Assembly (NCBI GenBank): GCA_938003875.1
Contig: CALKWO010000202.1
Coordinates: forward strand, 3,043 to 67,042
Source: an uncultured bacterium
Lineage (GTDB): Bacteria > Planctomycetota > Uabimicrobiia > Uabimicrobiales > JABWCH01
Length of the DNA: 64,000 bases
Direction: 5' to 3'
The notes beneath the pieces were generated by a model that did no database searches, was not told where the DNA came from, and was given only the letters and a program-made list of their open reading frames with translations. The translations under genes were made by a program, and so were the position numbers. How positions within the stretch are numbered: the first letter of the stretch is position 1; each line of letters opens with the position of its first letter. Shown piece after piece: positions 25,750 through 34,498 of the stretch.

Positions 25750-28173
25750 TCATTTCTTTTTGCCTCGGGCTTTGAGTTGTCTTACGATTCTTTGAATTTT
25801 TTCTACTCTTTCTCTTTCCTGCGGAGATTTTTCCAGAAGGAGAAAAGATTCAAAGTTTTTCAAGGCATTGTCGTAGTCTTTTGTTTTCAGGTACATAGAG
25901 CCCATGTTGTAAGGAATATCAGGATTATCAGGTTCTAGTTCCTTCCATTTCTCATAGACTTCCAGAGCTTCTTTGTATTTTTCTAATTTTTGGAATACAA
26001 TGGCAAGGTTTTGCTTTGCTTCTATTAAGTCAGGAGCGATTTCCTGGGCTTTTTGTAAGTGCTCCAGGGCTTTTTTATAATCTTCCTGATGGGAATAGAT
26101 TACGCCAAGACCGCTATGAGACTCTGCTAAAAGTGGCTGAATTTCCAAAGCTTTCTGAAAATAGGCAAAGGATTTTTCCATGTCGTTTTGTCTTATAGCG
26201 ATATCCCCTAATTTATTGTATGCAAGGGCAAAATCGGGCTGCAATTGTATGGTATTGAAGAAGAACTCTGATGCCTTATCGTATTTTGCCTGCCAATAAA
26301 AGATTTCTCCTGAATAATAGTGGGCTTCTGCCAGGTTTTTATCGTATTCCAGTACTCTCTGGTATTCTGAAAGGGCTTTTTCCAAAAGCTGCATGTCTTG
26401 AAATTTTTTGGCATTTGTCAGGATTTTTTGAGCAATTTTCTTTTCCAAATCTTTTCGGTCATTCAGAAGAGATTCCTGCTCTTTGGCATCCGCTATCTCC
26501 ATAGCTTTTTTGATGCTTTTGAAAGCAGCCTCCCAGTCTTCTTTTTCTTTAAAGAATTGGATTTCTTGTTGTATTTTTTTATAGTTTTCTTGCTTTTCTT
26601 TCTCTTTTTTTATTAATTCTATTTTTGCTTTTTCTTGCTTTTCTTGTTCTTTCCGTACTATTTCTTTCTTTTCCAGATAATTTTTATATAAAAAAGTAGA
26701 GGCAAAAGAAAGTAGGAAAGCAAGAGCCAAAAAACCAGCAGCATAGACTTTTTTATAAGAGAAAGAAGGCTTAGAACCATCCTGCGCAATACGCTCTAAT
26801 TCTTTTTTAAATTCTTCTGCACTGCGAAAGCGTTCTGAAGGATTTTTAGATAATGCCTTCATAATGGCATTTTCTAAGGACTTACTCACAGAAAATCGAG
26901 GCTTGATTTCATGAAAAGAAGGGGGCTTCTTGTTAATCAGCATGGAAGTAAGACTAAAGCTTTCATTAGAAACAAAAGGAACGCTTCCTGTTGTCATCTC
27001 ATATAAAACTACGCCTACAGAGTAAAGATCTGCTGTGAAGTCTACCTTTTCTCCTATAGCTTGTTCAGGAGGCATATAGCGCAACGTCCCTACGATTCTG
27101 TTTTCTCCTGTCAGATTGTCTGATACTTCCTGCTGATTTTCGGAAAGCATTTTGGCAATGCCAAAATCCAATATTTTGCAATGATATTTGCTTTTCTCTC
27201 CATCTACGATAATATTCTGAGGCTTGAGATCTCGATGGATGATTTTCTTTTCATGGGCATAGATCAAAACTTCGAGGATTTGTTTCCCTATCTCTATGAC
27301 ATCATGAAAATCAATGGCATTGGATTGAATCAATTCACTCAGAGGTTTTCCTGGAGCATAGTCCATGACCATATACAGAATGCCTTCTTCTGTTTGATCC
27401 ATGTCTATTATGCTTACAGCATTGGGATGATTCACCTGTGCCTGCAAGAGGGCTTCTCTTTCAAATCTTTTCAGGCTGGTTTCGCTGCCACTATGGGAAA
27501 GAAGGGTCTTAATAACCACAGTTTTATTGAGCCTTAGATGGTTGGCAAGATAGACTTTCCCCATCCCTCCCTGACCTAGAACCTTAAGAATTTTATAGGT
27601 ATTTTTAATGACAGAGCCTGGCTCAAAAGCCTTTTGGGGAGGTTTTTTCTGGTATGTTACAGCCTGACTTTGCACTCCAAAATATTGTTTCTCTTTTTGT
27701 GTTTGTTGGGCTAGATTTTGGATGGTTATATCTTTATTAGAGTTTCCATCAAAAGCTGTTTTGTTGTCAGCACTTTCATCGAAAGTCAATGCGCTGGCAT
27801 CAATATCTTCCATGGTAAAAGAATTATCTTGATTCACAGCAGGAATTTTAGATGTCTCAGAGCAGGAAACATCTTCAAAATCTTCAGGAGAAAAATTATC
27901 CGATATGGTTATGTTCTGAGATGAATTAGAAGAAATCTCGCTATCAGCTATAGTGGCGCACTGAGATTTTTCAGGAGGCAGCTCTATCTGCGCACTATCT
28001 ATTGTATCCAGACTTTTTTTTTCAGAAAGTAGCTCTTCTTCTACAATTGTGAGTATCCCTGCCTCTCCTGGGGAGAGGCAATTTTCTGCCATAGTCTCTG
28101 TTTCTACGCTATAACCACAAACACAACGAGCTGAATTTTGGAGAATTTCTTTGTGGCATTGAGGGCATTTCAT
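25750..28173 (-). CDS. Transmembrane Ser/Thr kinase with zinc ribbon and TPRs
   Basis: 807 residues. An N-terminal zinc-ribbon-like motif (C-P-Q-C, later C-V-C-G, residues 3-20) is followed by a ~170-residue acidic, Ser-rich linker. The kinase domain (193-461) is complete: G-loop GQGGMGKVY, Lys222, HRDLKPQN (Asp315), DFG (336-338), MPPEQA. One membrane helix lies at about 475-497, then a Lys/Glu coiled coil, then five or six TPRs (about 585-790) on the far side, which could sense envelope proteins. It is in the operon with four lipoprotein genes upstream (9-base gap) and the NRPS downstream, so it may transmit envelope state. All catalytic residues are present, so it should be active. Confidence 0.93.
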   Translation of the reverse strand: MKCPQCHKEILQNSARCVCGYSVETETMAENCLSPGEAGILTIVEEELLSEKKSLDTIDSAQIELPPEKSQCATIADSEISSNSSQNITISDNFSPEDFEDVSCSETSKIPAVNQDNSFTMEDIDASALTFDESADNKTAFDGNSNKDITIQNLAQQTQKEKQYFGVQSQAVTYQKKPPQKAFEPGSVIKNTYKILKVLGQGGMGKVYLANHLRLNKTVVIKTLLSHSGSETSLKRFEREALLQAQVNHPNAVSIIDMDQTEEGILYMVMDYAPGKPLSELIQSNAIDFHDVIEIGKQILEVLIYAHEKKIIHRDLKPQNIIVDGEKSKYHCKILDFGIAKMLSENQQEVSDNLTGENRIVGTLRYMPPEQAIGEKVDFTADLYSVGVVLYEMTTGSVPFVSNESFSLTSMLINKKPPSFHEIKPRFSVSKSLENAIMKALSKNPSERFRSAEEFKKELERIAQDGSKPSFSYKKVYAAGFLALAFLLSFASTFLYKNYLEKKEIVRKEQEKQEKAKIELIKKEKEKQENYKKIQQEIQFFKEKEDWEAAFKSIKKAMEIADAKEQESLLNDRKDLEKKIAQKILTNAKKFQDMQLLEKALSEYQRVLEYDKNLAEAHYYSGEIFYWQAKYDKASEFFFNTIQLQPDFALAYNKLGDIAIRQNDMEKSFAYFQKALEIQPLLAESHSGLGVIYSHQEDYKKALEHLQKAQEIAPDLIEAKQNLAIVFQKLEKYKEALEVYEKWKELEPDNPDIPYNMGSMYLKTKDYDNALKNFESFLLLEKSPQERERVEKIQRIVRQLKARGKKK

Positions 28174-28182
28174 AGATTTATC

Positions 28183-28980
28183 CTAACTTTTCAGTTCTTT
28201 AATCTTCATTCCCTTAGAAAGAGATTTCATTCCTTTGATCCGAGAGGTAGCATATTTTTCTTCTACTTCTTCTATAATCAATTCTTCCTCTTCTCCTTCT
28301 ACTTTAAAGGAATCACCTTTTTTTACGCCATCCAGAGAACCAGCATTGATGATGACTTTGTTATCGGAAAGGGGCTGAGAAGCGATCTGCCCTTTCCATT
28401 CCTGCTTAGAAACATCCTGGCTTATACTGCTCACAAGGGGAAGAACATTTTCTTCAGGAATCATCTCTTCATGAAGTTGTTTTTTTTCGGATAGATTATA
28501 CAAAGTCCATTTGTTTTGGGTTTGCTCTTTTTGGATCAAAAGCAAATATTGACTATACAAAGAATCGTTTAGCTTTTGTAAGGCCTCTTCCTGATTGGCG
28601 GAGATATTCAGCAAGCTATCCTGATATTTCTGTATGTCTCGCTCTACCACAACAAACTTACCACTGCAAAACAAGGCTAGCTTGAACTTATCTTCCAGTG
28701 GTTTAAGGGTTTCTTCCAAAGAGGCTACAACGATTCTGCTTTTCAAACTGGCATCATCGAGTTTAGGGAAATAGGAAGAATATTCCTGATATGTTTTGGA
28801 TGATTTATCAACATTTTTTCCAAAAGGCTTCCAATCTATCAGATCTGTATCTATAGGATTTTTGGGATCCTGGTGTGTAATAGCAGGCACTTCCACTGGT
28901 TTATTTTTTACATATTCTTTGTTTTGCTGGCAAGAAATAGCAAAAAAAATACAGAAAAATAAAAGTAAATATCGTTCCAT
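28183..28980 (-). CDS. CsgG/FlgT-like lipoprotein
   Basis: 265 residues. Signal peptide with lipobox F-A-I-S-C (Cys17). The middle part (I-V-V-A-S-L-E-E-T-L then G-K-F-V-V-V-E-R-D-I) resembles the N-terminal fold of CsgG and related lipoproteins that detect or assemble envelope structures. The C-terminal ~70 residues (V-I-I-N-A-G-S-L-D-G-V-K-K-G-D-S-F) resemble the small beta domain seen at the end of FlgT-like proteins. It sits between YcfL-like and kinase genes, with gaps of about 10 bases on each side. It may be an outer-membrane-attached partner of the LpoB-like protein. Family call is tentative. Confidence 0.65.
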   Translation of the reverse strand: MERYLLLFFCIFFAISCQQNKEYVKNKPVEVPAITHQDPKNPIDTDLIDWKPFGKNVDKSSKTYQEYSSYFPKLDDASLKSRIVVASLEETLKPLEDKFKLALFCSGKFVVVERDIQKYQDSLLNISANQEEALQKLNDSLYSQYLLLIQKEQTQNKWTLYNLSEKKQLHEEMIPEENVLPLVSSISQDVSKQEWKGQIASQPLSDNKVIINAGSLDGVKKGDSFKVEGEEEELIIEEVEEKYATSRIKGMKSLSKGMKIKELKS

Positions 28981-28990
28981 AGCTTGCTCC

Positions 28991-29410
28991 TTATTTTGTA
29001 AATCTTACTAAAACATTGAATTTGGCAGCAGAGGGAGAAAGACTGGTAAACTCCACAGGGACTACTTCATGACGCTTGATAATATATGGTTTCCAGGGAG
29101 TTTCTTCTAATTTGTCATCTTTGTGAGTAAAGCTGCATTTGATGTCAACAGGAACGTTTTCATCTATATTGGTCTGGAAATGCACTTTGACCACAAGCAT
29201 TCCCATATCATTTCTGCTTGCCTGAGATTTTATGATCTTCAATTCATCTACCAAATCCTGGTCTATAAAAATGACCTGATTTTCCTGATCCAGCATTACG
29301 GATTGCCTTTTTTCCTGTTCTGTAACGCTTCTCCCTATCACAGGCTGGTTGGATTTGCAGGAAATCAGCAAAACAGACAAAGTAACTAAAAGCAAAAATA
29401 TATTTTTCAT
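28991..29410 (-). CDS. YcfL-like (DUF1425) lipoprotein
   Basis: 139 residues with signal peptide and lipobox L-L-I-S-C (Cys18). The mature part reads as a beta-sandwich with V-K-V-H-F-Q-T-N, W-K-P-Y-I-I and a C-terminal F-N-V-L-V-R-F pattern, as in the YcfL/DUF1425 family. In enterobacteria ycfL is next to lpoB, and here an LpoB-like gene is two genes upstream, which supports the call. Start ATG 29410 abuts the preceding stop. The role is probably in outer-membrane lipoprotein function tied to cell-wall synthesis; this is known only by association. Confidence 0.7.
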   Translation of the reverse strand: MKNIFLLLVTLSVLLISCKSNQPVIGRSVTEQEKRQSVMLDQENQVIFIDQDLVDELKIIKSQASRNDMGMLVVKVHFQTNIDENVPVDIKCSFTHKDDKLEETPWKPYIIKRHEVVPVEFTSLSPSAAKFNVLVRFTK

Positions 29411-30616
29411 TTATATTCCCTTCTTTTCAAAAAGAAAATCTTCATATTCCTTTGTTCCTGGCCATGAATTTCTAACCTCATCGGGTTTTATTTTGGGATC
29501 AGGGGGTGTTAGCTTTTTAGGAACAAACTTACCGCCTGGTTGTGCATTTCCTTTGTCTTTTCCACTGCGCAAGCAATAGACAGTATTTTTCTTTACAGGA
29601 CAATAATACCATGTTTGTTCATAGTTTGTCAGCTCCATCCCCTCTTTGTCATAGAACTTGAGCGTAATGGTATGAAAGCCTTCTGGGATTTCTTTGCAAA
29701 AGCCAAAAACTTTACCTGGCAAAAAATTCCATACACGAGTGTCTGCTTTAGATTGCAAAAGAGGCATCCCCATCGCCAGATCGCCTGCTATACCTTTAGC
29801 TTCGCGCAAAGAGCTGGCTTTGCTTCTTCCACAAGTATTCCCCTGATAAAAGATATCAGCCATGAGGCTGGCCTTGCCCATACTTTCGCCATTGATGAAA
29901 ATTTCTACGCTCTCTTCAGGATAATCTGCAGCTTCTAAAAGCTCAATAGATTCTCCAGATCCTACAGCTCTTTTTCCTGGGCCTTTGCCAGCTTCGATCA
30001 AGATTGTCAGATTGCTTTTGGAAAATTTTTCTAAATCCAGATAATCGTTTTTAGGCGATTGCTGTAAAGCTTCTTGTAAAAACATCGCTGCATTTTCTTT
30101 TTCCCCCAGAACAAGGGCTGTTCTTGCCGCCATAAAATAAAGCAAGATACAGTCTCTTTTGTATTCTTCTTTAGGAGACATCATATCCGCTCCCAGGGCA
30201 TTCTTGAAACCAGCGAGTGCTTTATCGTAATCTTCCATAAAATAGAATGTCATGCCTGTATAAAAATGCGCCATCATCTTTTCGTAAGGATCGCCTTTAT
30301 ATTCTTTGCCTTTTTCACTTCCTATCATGGCCATCAATTCTTTTGCTTCATCTTCTCCATAGCTTTCCATTACTTTAAGTGCTTCCCTGAAAGCCTTGTT
30401 TGCTTGCTGATAGCGTCCCATAGTAAAAGCGACAGAGGCCAGGAAAAGGCGATGGTACGCATAGTTTTTGCCTGTAGGATTCTCCTCGACTGTATTTTGA
30501 CAGATTTCCAGAGCTTTATCGTATTCATGAGAATAGAAATAGGCTTTGGGAGGGCCAATCTGGCATCCTATAGAAAAAGCAAGAACTAGATAGAATAAAA
30601 AATAAAACACTTTCAT
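29411..30616 (-). CDS. COG3014-like TPR lipoprotein
   Basis: 401 residues with lipobox F-S-I-G-C (Cys18). Residues about 30-190 contain TPR-like helix pairs (Y-D-K-A-L-E-I-C, Y-Q-Q-A-N-K-A-F, Y-D-K-A-L-A-G-F-K-N-A-L). The C-terminal half is a beta-rich domain, with S-V-E-I-F-I-N-G-E-S-M-G-K-A and P-E-G-F-H-T-I-T-L-K. This arrangement and its position between LpoB-like and YcfL-like genes match the COG3014 lipoprotein that clusters with those two elsewhere. AAAGGA precedes ATG 30616. It probably acts in the periplasm with LpoB in peptidoglycan synthase control (inference from clustering). Confidence 0.7.
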   Translation of the reverse strand: MKVFYFLFYLVLAFSIGCQIGPPKAYFYSHEYDKALEICQNTVEENPTGKNYAYHRLFLASVAFTMGRYQQANKAFREALKVMESYGEDEAKELMAMIGSEKGKEYKGDPYEKMMAHFYTGMTFYFMEDYDKALAGFKNALGADMMSPKEEYKRDCILLYFMAARTALVLGEKENAAMFLQEALQQSPKNDYLDLEKFSKSNLTILIEAGKGPGKRAVGSGESIELLEAADYPEESVEIFINGESMGKASLMADIFYQGNTCGRSKASSLREAKGIAGDLAMGMPLLQSKADTRVWNFLPGKVFGFCKEIPEGFHTITLKFYDKEGMELTNYEQTWYYCPVKKNTVYCLRSGKDKGNAQPGGKFVPKKLTPPDPKIKPDEVRNSWPGTKEYEDFLFEKKGI

Positions 30617-30627
30617 GATTCTTTCCT

Positions 30628-31245
30628 TTACTCGCGGCTGTATAAAGATCCAGGATCACTAGCTTTTTTTACCTCATAATCTTGCTGCCAAACGATAGCC
30701 CTGGTTCCAACATGCGTTAGCCAAAAAGTATAACTATGATATTTGGTTGTCATATCTTTGGTTCTTTGTTCTTTGGTATAAGCACGGCCTGTCAGTATAT
30801 AGTCTGCCTTATAAAGATCAGGAACTAGCTTAAATAGAGATTCTAAATCTTCTTCCTTATCCTGGCCTGTGTTTTCTAAAATGACATCTTTTATTTTTTC
30901 AGATTCCAGGAAAGTCATATACCCACGAGAATATTGGATAAGATAGCCACGTATCTTGGTTAAAATTTCCCATTTATCAAAATCATAATCTCTTGTTTTG
31001 TTTGTCATCTGGGCAAAGGCGATTTTAGCAGGAGGAAGCTCTTTTTTTATGCGTTCCTTAATCTGAGGGCATTGCAAAATATCTTCTGCCATATTTCTCG
31101 CCATAGTGCGTAGATCTTTGCTGCTCACTTCTGTATCATGTACTATATCATCGTCTACATCAACACGAGATGTCCTGCTGGTTGTACAGGATACTGCCAA
31201 ACTACAAAGCAAGATAAAAAATAACAAATAAAATTTTCTAAGCAT
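30628..31245 (-). CDS. LpoB-like penicillin-binding-protein activator lipoprotein
   Basis: 205 residues with lipobox L-A-V-S-C (Cys20) and a T-T-S-R-T-S-R-V-D-V linker. D-L-R-T-M-A-R-N-M-A-E-D-I-L, A-F-A-Q-M-T-N-K-T and A-D-Y-I-L-T-G-R-A are the LpoB pattern. In Gammaproteobacteria LpoB spans the periplasm to stimulate PBP1b. Here it heads an operon of lipoproteins, a kinase and an NRPS. AGGAG precedes ATG 31245 and a near-consensus promoter lies about 55 bases upstream. The linker between Cys and the folded domain is short compared with enterobacterial LpoB. Moderate to good confidence in the family. Confidence 0.75.
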   Translation of the reverse strand: MLRKFYLLFFILLCSLAVSCTTSRTSRVDVDDDIVHDTEVSSKDLRTMARNMAEDILQCPQIKERIKKELPPAKIAFAQMTNKTRDYDFDKWEILTKIRGYLIQYSRGYMTFLESEKIKDVILENTGQDKEEDLESLFKLVPDLYKADYILTGRAYTKEQRTKDMTTKYHSYTFWLTHVGTRAIVWQQDYEVKKASDPGSLYSRE

Positions 31246-31307
31246 AAAATTCTCCTCACAAAATTACATCAGAATATCAAAGATACCAACGTGCACCTTA
31301 AAATACA

Positions 31308-31336
31308 AGTATAACCTGAATATAAATTTTTGTCAA
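31308..31336 (-). promoter_or_regulatory. Sigma-70-type promoter of the lipoprotein-kinase-NRPS operon
   Basis: On the minus strand TTGACA (31336-31331), 17 bases, TATACT (31313-31308). This is a near-perfect match; transcription would start near 31301, about 55 bases before the LpoB-like ATG. It suggests strong constitutive expression of the six-gene unit. Confidence 0.75.
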
Positions 31337-31369
31337 TTCGCAATAGAAGGAAATTAAGGAAAAAAAACC

Positions 31370-31398
31370 TTGAAAAATATATTGTAAAATTCTACAAT
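31370..31398 (+). promoter_or_regulatory. Promoter with overlapping operator-like palindrome (peptide transporter)
   Basis: TTGAAA (31370-31375), 17 bases, TACAAT (31393-31398). The near-palindrome ATTGTAAAATTCTACAAT (31381-31398) overlaps the -10 element and looks like a repressor site. Transcription would start near 31405, leaving a ~200-base leader that contains the 51-bp hairpin repeat. Confidence 0.6.
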
Positions 31399-31482
31399 AT
31401 CTAAACACTATAGATAAGTTTTCCGACTGGCTCTAACAGAATCTGTGGTATTTATAGTCCATAAAAAGAATAAGAGTGAATA

Positions 31483-31533
31483 CCGCCTGCTGGAGCAGAT
31501 GCTATTATCATAGCACTGCTCATCTGGCACAGG
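31483..31533 (+). repeat. 51-bp hairpin repeat, copy A
   Basis: Begins CCGCC and ends CACAGG. The inner stem GAGCAG-A-TGCTAT / ATAGCA-CTGCTC is perfect, with a four-base loop; the lower stem GCC/GGC pairs. It lies in the leader of the POT transporter gene, 75 bases before ATG 31608. Related copies are at 35780, 44950 and 54955. Confidence 0.8.
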
Positions 31534-31607
31534 AAAAAGCTGTGACCACAGAAAACGTTAGAATAAGTTTTCCGATCATTTTACTATTTTTAAAGGAACA
31601 CATTTCT

Positions 31608-33260
31608 ATGTTCAAAGGTCATCCAAAAGGTTTATACGTAGCCTTTTTCGCCAATATGGGCGAAAGATTTGGCTTTTATACCATGATGGCAATCCTGGTA
31701 CTTTTTCTGGATGCTAAGTTTGGTATGACACCAGCAGAATCTGGTGGTCTTTACAGTTGGTTTTACTTTGCAATCTATGCCTTGGCTTTGCTAGGTGGCT
31801 TTTTAGCAGACAGATTACAAAATTATAAAAGCGTAATTTTGTCTGGGATTCTGATTATGTTTGGCGGTTATGTGCTTATGGGAATTCCTGGCATGAGCTA
31901 TGCTGCTACAGTTGCAGGGCTTTTCATCATTGCTTTTGGAAATGGTTTATTCAAAGGCAACCTCCAGGCTGTGGTAGGCCAAATCTATGATGATCCTCAA
32001 TACAAAGGTCTAAGAGACTCTGCTTTTAGCATCTTTTATATGGGCATCAACATCGGAGCTTTTTTCGCTCCCAGTGCAGCCGCAGGAATCAGAAACTGGT
32101 GGCTTACATCCAAAAATTTTCTCTATGATTCCAATCTGCCAGCCCTCTGCCACTCCTTTATCAAAGGAACCATAAAAGAACAGGCTCAATTCCAGGAACT
32201 GGCAAATAAAGTTTCAGGGAAAGAGGTTACAGATCTATCTTTGTTTGCCAGAGAATATCTGGAAGTTTTTGTAACAGGCTATAACTACGCTTTCCTGATC
32301 GCTGCAGCGGCTATGTTTGTTTCCTTTTTGGTTTTTGTTTTCTTTAAGAAACTTCTACCTGACAGAGGACAGGCTGCCAAAAAAGATGCTGCGGCTGTTC
32401 CTGAAATGTCTAAAGAAGAAGAAAAACAAAGACTCACCGCTCTTGCTCTGGTATTCCTGGTCGTTATTTTCTTCTGGATGTCTTTCCATCAAAATGGTCT
32501 GACTATGACCTATTTTGCAAGAGACTATACTGTACAGCAAGTGGATGCCCTTTCTTATCTGATTTTTGATTTGAAATCTTTCTTATCTTTAATTGGAGCC
32601 ATTCTGGGGCTAGTATTCGTTCTGAATAGAAGTGCTGCCAAAATTACCCGCCTGATTGGGCTGGTTCTTGTTGTCGTTGGCTCTGGTTTATCTTATTTCT
32701 TCTATACAAAATTCCCTGCTGTAAATCCTATTGATCCTGAAATATTCCAGCAATTCAATCCTATTTTTATTGTATTCATGACTCCTGTCGTTGTGGGTGT
32801 TTTTGGCTATCTCAATAAAAAGGGCAAAGAGCCTTCCACCCCTAAAAAGATCGGTTTTGGTATGATTATGGCAGCTCTGGGATTTTTGCTTCTGCTCGTT
32901 GCTTCTTTGCATTTGCAATCCCCAGCAGCATTGGCAGGAAAACCTTCTCCTGATAGAGTCTCTGCTTATTGGCTGATCAATACCTATTTTATTCTGACTA
33001 TGGCCGAGCTTTTTTTGAGTCCTATGGGCCTGTCTTTTGTATCTAAAGTTGCACCTCCCCGATTCCAGGGACTGATGCAAGGAGGATGGCTAGGAGCCAC
33101 CGCTATTGGCAATAAGCTCCTTTTTGTCGGTAGCTCTCTGTGGGTTTCCATAGCAGTATGGCAGGTATGGGGAATCTTTATTGTTTGCTGCATCCTATCT
33201 GCTGTATTTATTTTTTCCATCATGGGAAAATTAGAAAGAGCAACTTCCTCTAGCAAGTAA
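31608..33260 (+). CDS. POT/PTR2-family proton-dependent oligopeptide transporter
   Basis: 550 residues. The N-terminus has the family signature N-M-G-E-R-F-G-F-Y, followed by about 12-14 membrane helices. The second conserved region is visible as F-S-I-F-Y-M-G-I-N-I-G-A-F. POT carriers take up di- and tripeptides with protons through the inner membrane. ATG 31608 has AAGGA upstream; a longer frame from 31476 would read through the hairpin repeat and is rejected. It is divergent from the lipoprotein-kinase-NRPS operon and is followed by a strong terminator. An inserted stretch of about 80 residues between helices (around 185-255) is longer than in minimal family members. It could import peptides or, less likely, relate to the NRPS product. 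Confidence 0.9.
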   Translation: MFKGHPKGLYVAFFANMGERFGFYTMMAILVLFLDAKFGMTPAESGGLYSWFYFAIYALALLGGFLADRLQNYKSVILSGILIMFGGYVLMGIPGMSYAATVAGLFIIAFGNGLFKGNLQAVVGQIYDDPQYKGLRDSAFSIFYMGINIGAFFAPSAAAGIRNWWLTSKNFLYDSNLPALCHSFIKGTIKEQAQFQELANKVSGKEVTDLSLFAREYLEVFVTGYNYAFLIAAAAMFVSFLVFVFFKKLLPDRGQAAKKDAAAVPEMSKEEEKQRLTALALVFLVVIFFWMSFHQNGLTMTYFARDYTVQQVDALSYLIFDLKSFLSLIGAILGLVFVLNRSAAKITRLIGLVLVVVGSGLSYFFYTKFPAVNPIDPEIFQQFNPIFIVFMTPVVVGVFGYLNKKGKEPSTPKKIGFGMIMAALGFLLLLVASLHLQSPAALAGKPSPDRVSAYWLINTYFILTMAELFLSPMGLSFVSKVAPPRFQGLMQGGWLGATAIGNKLLFVGSSLWVSIAVWQVWGIFIVCCILSAVFIFSIMGKLERATSSSK

Positions 33261-33284
33261 TCCGTTTTTTTTATAAATTGTGTA

Positions 33285-33318
33285 AAACAGGCTTGATTTC
33301 TATCAAGCCTGTTTTTTT
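33285..33318 (+). terminator. Rho-independent terminator after the peptide transporter
   Basis: AAACAGGCTTGAT / ATCAAGCCTGTTT form a perfect 13-bp stem with a four-base loop (TTCT), followed by T residues up to 33318. It lies 24 bases after the transporter stop and just before the SD of the next gene. Confidence 0.9.
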
Positions 33319-33334
33319 ATATCAGGAGGGGAAA

Positions 33335-34498
33335 ATGAGGAGAGTATTTTTTATCTTTTTCATGAGCTTCTATGTTTTTTGGGGTGGATGCAGCTCCCCA
33401 TCATCCAAGAGGGCAGAGTACTCAAAGCCATCGGAGGTCTACCCTGTTGTTGCGAAGTCTATAGACTCTCAAAGTCTAGGTGTGCAAAATTTTGCTGCTA
33501 AGCCAGAGGTTGCCATCAAGAAAAAAGAACAGGCTGCTTTGCAAGAGGTTGGCTCTTCAAAATCTCAGAAAATGCCTGCAAAACGGATGGTACACTACAA
33601 TGGTTATCTTCGCATGTCTGTTGTCAGCACCACAGAAACCTTAGAAAGAGCAGAAAAATTTTGTGAAGAGGCAAAAGGCTATGTAGAGAGCAGAAGTGGC
33701 ACAAGCATTACCTTGAGAATCCCAGTAGAAAAATTTCAGGAAGTCTTTGCACAACTGGCAGGTATAGGAGATGTTATAGAACGCTCCATCACTGCTCATG
33801 ATGTTACGGATTCTTATTTTTCTGTAGATATGCACTTAAAAAGCATGAAAGCAACACGAGAACGATTTCTGATCCTTTTGGAAAAAGCCCAAAATGAGCA
33901 GGAAAAGCTAAAAATTTTGCAAGAGGTCAGAAGACTTACCGAGGCCATTGACCAGATGGAGCAACAACTGAAAACACTATCGTCTCTTGCTGCTTATTCT
34001 CGTCTTACGCTCGTAGTTCATCCCAAACAAGATAGACAAGGAATGACAACACAGACAGAGGTAGTATCTGCTTTTCACTGGATATACGGGCTATCGCCCT
34101 TCAGACGTGATATCGCTTTATCTGGTGATTTCATGAAGATGACGGTTCCCCAAGGTATGGTTGCGCTAGAAGCAGAAAGGCATTGGATAGCCGAAAGTCC
34201 TGACGGTGCTGTTTTCTGGGCAAGTAGACGAGCGAACAAACCCAAAGGAGATAGCAATTTTTGGATAGAAGCTATCAAAAAACGTCTGGCACCAGAATAC
34301 CACTCTTCAGAAACTACCAGCGCAGGTTCTTTTAAAATCCTCCAATTGTCAGAACAAGAGCCAGCATACAGATATTGGATAGGCGTTTGTGTGAAAGAAA
34401 ATAGCATAGAAGTCATTGAAGCCTACTTTAGCAATGTGGATCAAGAAAATCGCTATAAAGCAGCGATTTTAGCCAGCATCGAAAGGGGAGGACTATGA
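33335..34498 (+). CDS. DUF4349-type lipoprotein
   Basis: 387 residues from ATG 33335 (GGAGGGG upstream); the longer frame starts inside the terminator. Signal peptide with lipobox W-G-G-C (Cys19). Residues about 80-240 match the DUF4349 layout: Y-L-R-M-S-V-V, then A-E-K-F-C-E-E-A-K-G-Y-V-E, then L-R-I-P-V-E-K-F-Q-E-V-F, with a coiled-coil hairpin (about 180-235). The C-terminal ~130 residues form another domain that resembles the third gene of this operon. It lacks the C-terminal membrane helix usual in DUF4349 proteins. The function of the family is not known to me; an envelope role is likely. The next gene overlaps by four bases. Confidence 0.75.
   Translation: MRRVFFIFFMSFYVFWGGCSSPSSKRAEYSKPSEVYPVVAKSIDSQSLGVQNFAAKPEVAIKKKEQAALQEVGSSKSQKMPAKRMVHYNGYLRMSVVSTTETLERAEKFCEEAKGYVESRSGTSITLRIPVEKFQEVFAQLAGIGDVIERSITAHDVTDSYFSVDMHLKSMKATRERFLILLEKAQNEQEKLKILQEVRRLTEAIDQMEQQLKTLSSLAAYSRLTLVVHPKQDRQGMTTQTEVVSAFHWIYGLSPFRRDIALSGDFMKMTVPQGMVALEAERHWIAESPDGAVFWASRRANKPKGDSNFWIEAIKKRLAPEYHSSETTSAGSFKILQLSEQEPAYRYWIGVCVKENSIEVIEAYFSNVDQENRYKAAILASIERGGL

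Noticed and set aside
31476..31607. N-terminal extension of the peptide transporter
   Set aside because: The extension encodes the hairpin repeat and lies before the SD; POT proteins start near M-F-K-G-H-P-K-G-L-Y.
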